Assembly: GCA_011319805.1 (NCBI GenBank) | Contig: SJRY01000228.1 | Span: 620,001 to 684,000 of the forward strand | DNA length: 64,000 nt | Reading direction: 5' to 3' | Source: Macrocybe gigantea | Taxonomy: Eukaryota > Basidiomycota > Agaricomycetes > Agaricales > Callistosporiaceae | Shown here: one piece after another, positions 1 to 9,060 of the stretch | Position numbering within the stretch: position 1 is the first letter of the stretch | How the letters are laid out: every line of letters begins with the position of its first letter | Translations under genes and position numbers: made by a program | Notes under the pieces: model-generated | Database searches by the model: none | What the model saw: the letters and a program-made list of their open reading frames with translations, nothing else | What the model was told of the DNA's origin: nothing

Positions 1-1041
1 TATTCTGATTTTATTTTAATAGGTAAGGGAGCGATATAATAGTTAGTCTTGGCTCATTTGTTTATTTAAAGGAGTAGAACACATCAACAGAAAGAGTTTT
101 TTAGTTTTAGCATGAAAGTTTTTTATTCTAAAAGAAAAAAAAAATTAAGATTCAACTAAGACTAAATTAAAATGCTAAGTGTTTTATAAAAGCAGTAGAA
201 TAGTAAGGGAAGAATATAGAACCCTGTTCTGCTCATAGTGGCTTTCATCTATCAGTCATGCTATTTAGAATGCAAAAGCAGTTAGAGTTTATCCCTTTAT
301 CACAAAAAATGCAAGCTCGCTAGAAGCAAGGCAGCTGAGCTGCATTGGTTGTTGAAAGAGCTAGGTGTATCAAGAAGGAGCAGGGAGAAAGGAAGAAAAA
401 ACTGTTAAAGATAGAACCATCAGTATATAATCATTAAAGTAAACATCATGCTAGCTAACTAGAGGACAGGTTGCAAAAGGACTAGAGTTGGTTGAAAACA
501 TAAAGATTAATGAAAAACCTGAGCTCCAGTCCACATCTATCAAAGAAGGGTTTGCATCTTCTATCAGATCTGGTAGGAATGAACCTTTTCTCACTAGTAT
601 CATAATTTTATGGGAGCTTGAACTCATTAAAGAGGAAAAAAATACTTCACCTCCATTACTATCTCTCTTTTTTTTAAATCTGATTGAATTTCAGACAGAG
701 CCTAATAAATTTGGCATCTATCAAATCTATACTATGTACCCATCTAGTAATTCTGAGGCTAACTAATAGCTAAATGACCTCTACAATATCTCCTGTCCCT
801 CAATCAGCCAGCCCAATACTGTCTACTCAAAGTAGATTGTGCCCTTCTTGATTGCACATCAATAGGCTAAAAACATCTTTGCTCTCTTTCACAACATGTC
901 AGTCTTTCAGTTTATTCATTGGTTCTGTACTGAATCAGAATAAAAATTGATTGAAGAAGCAGATTGACTTGTTTATAATATCATTCTAGCACCTGACTTT
1001 AAAGTGGCTGGTTGTACATTCAATTTCAGTACAAAGCATGA
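1..1041. other. AT-rich flank with weak coding-like remnant
   Basis: This is AT-rich sequence with no convincing gene. A 92-codon open frame at 488-766 (+) has no recognisable motif and AT-driven composition, so I do not call it a gene. From about 840 to 1041 one + frame reads like decayed coding sequence with internal stops, ending in words such as APDFKVAG. That faintly recalls the N-terminal part of Plavaka/KDZ-type transposases of basidiomycetes, but the resemblance is from memory and weak. The stretch is cut at 1042 by the A-family LTR, so it would be the original target of the oldest Gypsy insertion in the window. Confidence 0.3.
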
Positions 1042-1360
1042 TGTTATGAACACCATCCAATAGACTATTTATTTTCTTATCTTATCTTCTTTCCTTCTCA
1101 CTATCTACTACACAGCCTTGTACAGCACACAGCCTTTTGAGTCATCCTTCTCCTCTAGTCATTCTGAGTCATCTCTACTGGACTTACTTATCTGCAGTTT
1201 ACAGCATTGCATAGTCCATAGTCTGTGCTTACATACCATATGTATATAAGACCCTCCAAATATACCAGTAACACTAGGCTTAATATTTCTTTTGCCATCA
1301 TCTCAAACTACTCTCGCACTTAAGTCTATCTGAGTCCTTTGAGATTTGTCTAGCCTAACA
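1042..1360 (+). repeat. 5' LTR of old Gypsy copy A2
   Basis: This 319-bp direct repeat starts TGTTATGAAC and ends TAGCCTAACA (TG...CA with inverted TGTTA/TAACA ends). It aligns along its length with the LTRs at 4416-4710 and 17957-18271 and, in reverse, with 1417-1735 and 16649-16977. It contains a TATA-like 'tatataaga' about 110 bp before its end. It is followed by the same leader sequence that follows the A1 5' LTR, so it is the upstream LTR of element A2. The matching downstream LTR is not in the window because A2 is broken near 26045. Confidence 0.85.
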
Positions 1361-1416
1361 AGATATTAAACCTTGTTGAGACTTGCTCAGACTCACACAT
1401 ACTATATCATGCTTTA

Positions 1417-1735
1417 TGTTAGGCTAGACGAATCTTAAAGGACTCAGGCAGACTAAGTGCAAGAGTGGTTTAAGATGATGGCAAATGAAATATTAAGCCT
1501 AGTGCTACTGGTACATCTGAAAGTCCTTATATACATTACAGTACTCAAGCATGGACTATGGACTGCACAATGCTGTGGACTGCGGATGAATAAGACTGGG
1601 ATGAGATGACTCAGAATAACTAGAAAAGTGAAAATGACTCGATGACTGCACACTGCACAATGTGATGGGGGGGAAAGATAAGAGAAGGGAGATAAGATAA
1701 GAAAATAAATGGTCCTTCGAGCGATGTCTGTAACA
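1417..1735 (-). repeat. Solo A-family LTR, reverse, in A2 leader
   Basis: A reverse-complement copy of the A-family LTR (TGTTAGGCTAG...CTGTAACA) sits in the leader of A2. It is flanked by a perfect 5-bp TSD CTTTA (1412-1416 and 1736-1740). The leader of the related copy A1 reads straight through the corresponding site (cacactttatcaaag near 4750), which gives the empty-site reference. No internal element sequence is present, so this is a solo LTR, presumably left by LTR-LTR recombination. Confidence 0.9.
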
Positions 1736-1740
1736 CTTTA

Positions 1741-2154
1741 TCAAAGACCTGATCAATATTCAATAACAAGCAGTTACTGATCTAGCAAGCACTAGCACAA
1801 ATAATAAGAGCACCTGGCTCAGAGAAGTAGACCAGACATTGCAGTCTATGCCATTTGCAGAGACAGTCCACACCACCTGCAGAGACACTAGCAATTCAAA
1901 CAAACAGAAGAAAGAACATACACCTATGTCAAATAGCAATAATGAAAAATAAGCATTTCTGAGAGAATTTGCCTTTACCACTATAGATGAACCTACTAAA
2001 ATCTTTGGTAATGGAGCAGCACAGCTCATTGCAGAACTCTTTCTAGAAGGAGAATATAGAATAAGTCCAGAAGAGCTGTGGTCAGACTAGAATCTTCTTG
2101 CTGAAGAAAAGAACAAATCTATCTGCAAGAAAATAAGAGAGGAATGAATGCAAG
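1741..2154 (+). pseudogene. gag: A2 gag, N-terminal part (broken)
   Basis: This aligns with the gag start of A1 (4755-5175). Shared words include the stretch around 'LQS(I/M)PFAETVHT' and 'AAQLI.ELL.EGEY'. It encodes the acidic N-terminal region of a Gypsy gag-like protein with no recognised domain here. Stops interrupt the frame (for example TAA at 'aaaaataagc' and TAG at 'cagactag'). It stops abruptly at 2154 where Gypsy C inserted (TSD GCAAG, 2150-2154) and resumes at 22356. It is more A/T-shifted than A1, so A2 is the older copy. Confidence 0.8.
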
Positions 2155-2539
2155 TGTTATAATTTCAAGGCCAATTATTATCTTGATGATGAACATGTGA
2201 CACACCAGTTACATGAAGAATACGTGCATGATGCACAATGCAAGAACTATAAGGCAACCTTATAACAATGATGCGTTAGCATCCACCAGGGTATAGGATT
2301 ACAATGCAGCACCTGGAGGATATTGTGAGGAGTGCAGTCAATCCTGACTCATACAACTTAGGGTTGAGGGTTTTCACAATATGAGGATAATGTATGGTAT
2401 GAAATGTAACAGTATAAGTATGTAGAATTTGTACAATAGAATCCAGCTTTGAGCTGGCTAGTAATAGCATTCTTTTTCCCATCTCTCACCTTGCTCAATA
2501 GTTAGAGTGACCTGCACACAGAGTTAGTTTTGCATAGCA
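2155..2539 (+). repeat. 5' LTR of Gypsy C
   Basis: This 385-bp LTR begins TGTTATAATTTCAAGG and ends TTTTGCATAGCA. The partner at 21971-22355 has exactly the same length and is highly similar. The outer flanks carry the TSD GCAAG (2150-2154 and 22356-22360). A third copy lies in reverse at 27282-27670. The sequence just after the LTR (aaagctcgaag) is where a primer-binding site would lie, but I cannot assign the tRNA. Confidence 0.92.
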
Positions 2540-3110
2540 AAAGCTCGAAGCTATCCCCTTATGTACCTCACTTCCTTTACTTTTCCAAGCCCTTCCTTCA
2601 TTGCCTGATGGCTCCAAGTGCTGTGCAACTAAAGGAATCCACTGCATCCTCACAACTCCTTCACCTTCTATTACTAATATTTCTATCTTTAACCCCTATT
2701 TTCTACTCCACACTAATTGCATTTTGATCCCCACTCGAAGTTTTTTGTTCATAGCACTAGGATGTGTAAGAGGATTAGGAGTAACATTGAGTCCAACTTC
2801 ATCTGAATTTGAACATCAAAGGCTGTGCTAGGATAATCTTCAGAGAGTCCTACTGTGCATCTAACCAGGTAGTGTGTTGACCCAGGGCATACTTCAGCAA
2901 AAGGAATTGAAGGATCTCTGATGATGAAACCTTCCTTGACTGCTATTAGAGGCATTTTCATGGCTATAGGGATTTGAGCTGACCCTTCCACAGTTTAACA
3001 GGCACCTTTTCTTTTTTCTTGGACACACCGAAGCAGGAGTCGATGGTTGTGCACCGCCTGCATGGTACTATTCGACTACTATACCAAACCCCAATCCCTT
3101 TAAATGCTAT
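2540..3110. other. Gypsy C leader, no clear gene
   Basis: This is the untranslated leader between the 5' LTR and gag of Gypsy C. Short open frames on both strands (for example 3019-3264 +) have no motif and conflict with the gag frame that becomes readable downstream. I see no separate feature in it. Confidence 0.5.
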
Positions 3111-4410
3111 CCAACATAGAATTCATTGCCACCCTATTCACTTTCATCACCATCATTCTCACCACTCTCTTCACTGCCAACCTTTTTGCCCTAGCCTAAG
3201 GCACTCTCTGAAACAACCCACAGCAGGCCAAACAGGTACAATAGGCTACTCAGACTTTGGTTGATGTAATCAAAGAAGAACTGGACTTGGGCAAAAACCC
3301 TAAGAGAATGAAATCAGAACCACTAGATCCATATAAAAGGGATCCTAGTCTTATCAGAAGTTAGCTTTGATAGATAGAAGTCTATTTCGATAAAGAAGAA
3401 ATAACCAATAAGTGGGACATGATCACCTACATGTTGCAATGGATCATAGGAGGCAAGGCTGAATATGCACAGAATTGGGTAGACTCCAAGCTGCAAGAGT
3501 GGCTTGAGTTCAAAATAGAATTGAATAATTGTAGACTGGAGTTTGGATACCACTCCACCTATGATGATTGTAAACATGGCCACATCATTATGCTAGCAAC
3601 GACTAACACTTTGGAGGTTAAAACGAATCCGCTTGGACACCTACCACTGTTCAAGGACTGGAAGGACTTCAAGGCAGAAGCCAGAGAGTTCTTTATGACA
3701 ATGGAAATATAAAATGATGCAATTATTTAGATTAAAGGACTGTTGCAGCACTGGCGACCAGTCGAGGACTATATCATTGAATTCTGGAGCTGGGCTCCCT
3801 TGACGAAATACAATAACATTACTCTCAGCAATATTTTTAAGCATGGACTTGATCAGGTGCTCAGACAATGTCTCATTGAACTAGGAGGTGTCCACAAAGA
3901 GGACATTGACTGGTGGTACAAGTACATGATGGAACTGAACTGACAATATCACCAGGCTCAGAAGGAATTCAGTGTGAAGGAGCAATTCACTCCCAAGCAG
4001 ACCTAGAAACTGGCATAGGAGGTGATAGCACCTAAGGGGCAAACTCCAGCACTAGCAACTAGTAATGCTCAAGGATGGCCTGACCCTGATGCCATGGATG
4101 TCAACTGGATGAGGTGCAAAGGCTGCTGCTTCCAGTGCAGACAAAAAGGACACATCAGACATAACTGCTCAATGAACTCTGGACTGAGATATGCCACACA
4201 GAATATAGAAACTAAGGACAAAGCCACCACTACTGCCTATATTGAAGAGCTTAAACAGGGTTTTTGCTAGAGCTGGAAAGAAGCACCACTTTACTGGCTG
4301 ACTATGTATCATTGAGTATTAATATAAGAGACATGTCTAATTTTAAAGAATACTTCGAACGAGAAGGTGCATGAGAGTTCAGTCTCATAAAAGGATATAC
4401 CCTACCCTAG
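3110..4410 (+). pseudogene. gag: Gypsy C gag with CCHC knuckle (broken)
   Basis: This is a decayed gag-like coding region. Readable blocks are 3240-3360 (basic/acidic segment), 3419-3712 (capsid-like helices, W/F rich), 3743-3943 and 4022-4270. A zinc knuckle CFQCRQKGHIRHNC is visible at about 4135-4176, the normal CX2CX4HX4C nucleic-acid-binding motif at the C-terminus of Gypsy Gag. In-frame TAG/TGA/TAA codons break it several times. It runs into the TSD GTAGC at 4411-4415, where element A1 inserted, and the protease continues at 18277. It would form the capsid of the retroelement particle but is not functional as it stands. Confidence 0.8.
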
Positions 4411-4415
4411 GTAGC

Positions 4416-4710
4416 TGTTATGGACATCGCCTAAAGGACCATTCAATTTCTTATTTTATCTCCCACATCCCTTATCTCTCTATCACACTGTGCAGCACAC
4501 AGCCATTGAGTCATTTCACCTTCCTAGTTATTCTGAGTCATTTCATCCCAGTCTTACTCATCCGCAGTCCACAGCATTGTGCAGTCCATGGTCCATGCTC
4601 AAGTACTGTAATATATATAAGGACTTCCAGATGTACCAGTAATGCTAGGCTTAATATTCCATTTGCCATCATCTTAAACTACTCTCGCACAAGATTTGTC
4701 TAGCCTAACA
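4416..4710 (+). repeat. 5' LTR of Gypsy A1
   Basis: This 295-bp LTR runs TGTTATGGACATCG...TAGCCTAACA. Compared with the 315-bp 3' LTR it lacks about 20 bp before 'agatttgtctag' (the segment reading ttagtctgcttaagtccttt in the 3' LTR). LTRs are identical when an element inserts, so this deletion came after integration. The TSD GTAGC lies immediately upstream. Confidence 0.92.
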
Positions 4711-4759
4711 AAATATTAAGCCTCGTCGAGACTTGCTCAGACTCACACATACCACATCA

Positions 4760-6480
4760 CACTTTATCAAAGACCTGATCAACATTTGACAACAAGCAGT
4801 CACCGACCCAGCGAGCACTAGCATAAATGACAAGAACATCTGGCTCAGAGAAGTAGATCACACATTGCAGTCCATACCATTTGCAGAGACAGTCCACACC
4901 ATCTGCAGAGACACTAGCAATTCAAACAAACAAAAGAGGGAGCATACACCTACACCAAGTAGCGACGAAGAAGAACAGGCACTTCTGAGAGAATTTGCCT
5001 TCACCACCACAGAGGAACCCACTGAGATCTTCAGTGACAGAGCAGCACAGCTCATTACAGAACTCTTACTAGAAGGAGAATACAGAATAAGCCTAGAAGA
5101 GCTGTAGTCAGACCAGAATCTTCCTGCTGAAGAAGAAGATGAACCAATCTGCAAGAAAACAAGAGAGGAACGAATGCAAGCCCAAAACTTCAGACAACAG
5201 CAGATTGAAAACTACAATCACCAGGTACAAGAAGACGACATACTGATACAGAGAGGACATGATGCATAGAGCATATGACAGAACCAACAAGAGCGACACC
5301 AAAGTCAGGGACACATAGGAATGAAACTACTAAACTCCTTCAGAAGACTGACTCACCAAAGTATAGCATAAGAAGAAAATCGCACCACCATGGTGAAAGT
5401 AAGTGACAGCAACTAGAATGAATACTATTGGTGGAGGGAGTGAAAGAGACTACCAAAGACAGACAGACCAACTGCTGCAAAGCAGGCTGATTTTGAATAA
5501 GCCTGCAGAATCGCAGGAATTGACCTAGACTATTAGAAAGAGCAAAGAGAAGAATAAAGACAAAAGCAGATTCAAGAGCAGCAGACCCAAGCACAATAGG
5601 CCTAAGAACAGAAGAGCCAAGACCAAGACAATGACAAAGAAATTTTGCAGACAATGATGACAGAATACAAGGGAATTATCGCTGACCCAAAATCCTTCAC
5701 AGGAGATTGAACAGCCTTCAACATTTGGTAGAGGAAGATGAAACTCTATATAACTGCATATGGAGATCTCACCAATGTACAGAAGATCAGAGCAGTACTA
5801 TCCAGAATGACTGACAGACTGGGAGCCTACTAGGCATCAAAGAGAATTGACACCACCACTAATCAAAGCACATGGGCTGACTTCATAAGCGAGATAGAAA
5901 CATGATTCAGCAATGTCATGTCACTATTGCAAGCAGGAAGCAAGCTATTCAATATCAGACAGGGAAACCAACCCATTGACGAATTCTTAGATGAATTCAT
6001 AGACCTTGCAGGAAAAGCAGAAATGATAGGAACAGCTTCTTGTTTCTTACTTGAGAGGAGCTTAAACCAGAGAACAGCAGAAGCCGTACACTCAATCTCT
6101 GCACTTCCAACAGATGGAGATGAATATATCAAGACAGTTCGAGCGATTGGACAAAATATCAATGAACACAGGAATGTAATAAGGGGAGAATTCACAAACA
6201 GCCAATGCAAGCCTGGAAATCCAAGCCGAAGAGCAGAACAGGCCATGAAAGTCGACAAAGTATGAAGCAACAATTGCTTCAATTGCAATAAGCCAGGACA
6301 CCTTTCACAAAACTGTCCAGAACCATGAAAAGGAGCAGCAAACATCACATGTTTCAATTGTGGCTTGAAAGAACATTATGCATGAAACTGCAAGAAAAAG
6401 AAGAAGGAGAAGAAGACAAAGAAGACAAGGATGAAGAAAGCTCTGACAAAGAGGGTTTTGTCAAAGGGTCCAATTAAGAG
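4760..6480 (+). pseudogene. gag: A1 gag with two CCHC knuckles (broken)
   Basis: This is a gag-like region read mainly in one frame. It has an acidic Ser/Glu-rich N-terminus (4865-5107), a Gln-rich middle (5150-5640), a capsid-like part with 'FTGD.TAFN.W..KMKLYI' near 5697-5750, and 'GNQPIDEFLDEFIDLA' at about 5963-6010. Zinc knuckles CFNCNKPGHLSQNC (about 6276-6318) and CFNCGLKEHYA.NC (about 6352-6393) follow, then a Lys-rich tail. Most in-frame stops are TGA where a homologous Trp is expected or TAG/TAA where Gln is expected, which fits C-to-T/G-to-A decay. It is the particle structural protein of A1, not functional now. Confidence 0.82.
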
Positions 6481-8761
6481 GTGCTAAATCGTGACCCATA
6501 CAGCTGAAACAGACTCGCTTTGATACCAGATGTAGATCATCCCATACTCTGAAATACACCATTCCTGCAAAGTGATCTGAAGCACTAAGAAAAACCATCT
6601 GAGGTGACAAACCACCCAAAAGGAAAGAACTTGTGGTACCAGCCAGGATACAAATGTAAAAAGGGATAGCAATGATAACACCAGAAGTCGATAGCGGAGC
6701 AGACAGGACCTGCATCAATACTGCCATAGTAGAAAAAACAGGACTAAAGACACGACGAATCAAGAAGATTCAAATCATAAATGCAGATGGATCACCCAAC
6801 CGCCAGAAAACAGCAGATCGAGTAGCGGAAGTTCACATCGATATTAAAGGACACAAAGAGCACATGGAAGCCATCGTACTCGACATCGGAAAAACCGACA
6901 TGCTACTGGGATATGACTGGCTTGTCTATTACAACCCAACAATCAAATAGAGGACAGGAGAGATCATCTTTAACAGATGCCTCAAAACATGCAAGATAAA
7001 CCACCAAACGATCAAAATACAGAAAATGGCTGAGCCAGTGAAGACCATAGCCAGTGACAGGATGGAAACTCAGATACCCCCATATCTGACCAGATTCAGA
7101 CACCTCTTTAAAAAGAAGAACTTTGATCGTTTACTGAACTACAAGGAGTAGGACCATGAGATAAACTTAACAAAAGATGCACCCAAAATGATACTGAGCA
7201 AGGTCTACTCAATGATGCAGAAGGAACTAGAAGAGCTAGATGCCTTTGTTAAGGAAGGGCTAAGAACAGGGAAGATATGCCTTTTAAAATCACCTTATGC
7301 AGCATCCTGTTTCTTTCGCAACAAGAAGGACAGAAGCAAATGACTCATCCAAGACTATATATATAGTCAAAGACAAGTTTCCATTACCACACATCAGCAA
7401 GCTCCTTCATATACTACAAGAAGCGAAGTACTTTAACAAGATTGATATTATCTGGAGATACAATAATGTACACATCTGGAAAGGAGACGAATAGAAGGCA
7501 GTCTTTCTAACAGCAAGAGAACTCTTCAAACCAACAGTCATGTACTTTGGACAGTGCAATGCACCAGGCACATTTAGCCGAATGATGGCAAGCCTCTTCC
7601 AAGACCAAATACAAAGGAGAGTGTGCATAATCTATATGGATGATATCATAATCATTAGATGAACATGAGAGGAACTCCAAAAGAACACAATAGAAGTCAT
7701 GGAGATACTGAACAAGAACGACCTATTCATCAAAGGACCAAAATGTATCTGGGAATCATTAAAAGTCCCAGTACTAGGATATATCATAGGAGGAGGAAAA
7801 GTAGAAATGGAACCAGAGAAGATTACAGCTGTACAATCCTGGCCAACCCCAAAAATGAAGAAAGAACTACAGAATTTCCTGGGATTCACGAATTTTTACC
7901 AATGATTCATCAAAGGATATGCAAAAGTCGCTAAACCCTTGATGGAGCTGACTGAAAACAAAACATTCCAGTGGACAGACAAGCAACAAGATGCTTTCAA
8001 AGAGCTAATTTGACATATAACCTCGGCACCTATCCAAGCACTACCACAAACAGAAGGAAAATTCCGAGTTGAAACAGATGCCTCGGGATATGCCATCGGA
8101 GCGGTACTATCACAACAGCAAAAAGGACTGTGGCACCTGATTGCCTTCATTTCAAGATGCATGACTTCAGCAGAGCAGAACTATGAAATCTATGACAAGG
8201 AACTCCTTGTGATAATGGTGGCACTGAAGACATGGAGACAATACCTCCTAGAAGCTCGAGAGAAGTTTGAAATATTGACAGATTGCAAAAACCTATCATA
8301 TTTCCAGAAACTGCAGTGACTCAATTCGAGACAGATTGGCCAGTACCTGAAATTATAAGAATACAACTATGAACTATGACACATACCAGGAAAAGTGAAT
8401 GAAAAAGCAGACGTTCTGTCATGAATGGCAGGATATGAAGAAAACCTAGTAGAGAAAGATGATATACAAATGATCAAAGAAACCGCATTCATCCGACATC
8501 TGGAAGAGAATAATGAACAAGATTTTGAATTTATGATATTTGAGGATGAACACCCACAAAAAGAAAAAGCAGAAAATAACAAAACAATACAAACAAGAGG
8601 AATCACGATGATCGAATCCCCAAGGATAGAATAAATTTGACAATGCACATGAAGAGAAATGATCATAACAACAGGACTGAAGGAAAAACTGCACTGGTTC
8701 ACAGAAGAAGACCACATCGTATACACAGGAGGGAAAATCTATGTTTCCCTAGATAATAAAC
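6480..8761 (+). pseudogene. pol: A1 pol: protease, RT, RNase H (broken)
   Basis: The order is an aspartic protease region with 'VDSGADRTCI' (about 6687-6716) and the flap-side 'MLLGYDWL' (about 6900-6923), then RT and RNase H. The RT shows 'KSPYAA.CFF' near 7288 and the catalytic box YMDD at about 7635-7646, still intact. RNase H shows 'ETDASGYAIGAVL' (about 8068-8106), 'YDKELL' and a 'TDCK' block near 8280. A linker towards the integrase zinc finger follows and ends 'GGKIYVSLDNK', where Gypsy B inserted after TSD TAAAG (8762-8766). Several stops and frame changes are present, notably around 7340-7640, so no full-length polyprotein can be made. Family assignment is firm because of motif order. 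Confidence 0.88.
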
Positions 8762-8766
8762 TAAAG

Positions 8767-8964
8767 TGAAAACCTCCCTTCTCGGGAGGAAAACTAAGCC
8801 TTCGGAACCGAGCTAAACAACAAGCAGAAGGTGTGATTGAGAGGACATTCAGGGAAGATACAAGTTGTAGGTCAAGAAGGAAGATGACGATCTCCACCAC
8901 CACCGACCGTGACGTCCCATGCCCACGTGATTGCGCAGTCACGTTGTAAGCATCCACGCTTACA
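8767..8964 (-). repeat. 3' LTR of Gypsy B
   Basis: Read on the - strand it starts TGTAAGCGTGGATGCTTACA (8964-8945), a near-palindrome, and ends GGGAGGTTTTCA next to the TSD. A purine-rich GGTTGGGAGAG lies directly upstream and serves as the likely polypurine tract. It is short (198 bp) for a Gypsy LTR. No second full copy exists in the window. Confidence 0.8.
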
Positions 8965-9021
8965 CTCTCCCAACCTCCGAGAAAACAAGCCCTCCCCCCA
9001 ACCGACGGGTGCATTAAAAAA
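8945..9021 (+). repeat. Inverted repeat arm, left (Gypsy B)
   Basis: This 77-bp arm is complementary to 11578-11654. By eye the two arms match throughout except for two bases in the centre of the terminal 20-mer (GG against CC). It spans the first 20 bp of the LTR, the polypurine tract and about 55 bp of pol 3' untranslated sequence, ending in an A6 run. Confidence 0.9.
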
Positions 9022-9060
9022 CCTCGATGACGTGACGAGGAAAAAGCTACCACGGCGGGG

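Noticed and set aside
488..766. 92-codon open frame as a gene
   Set aside because: AT-rich, no motif, no neighbouring coding signal; likely chance.
4416..9000. Genetic code with TGA read as Trp
   Set aside because: TGA often replaces Trp in A1, but TAG/TAA also occur and Gypsy B and young LINE frames use TGG normally. Mutation decay explains it better.
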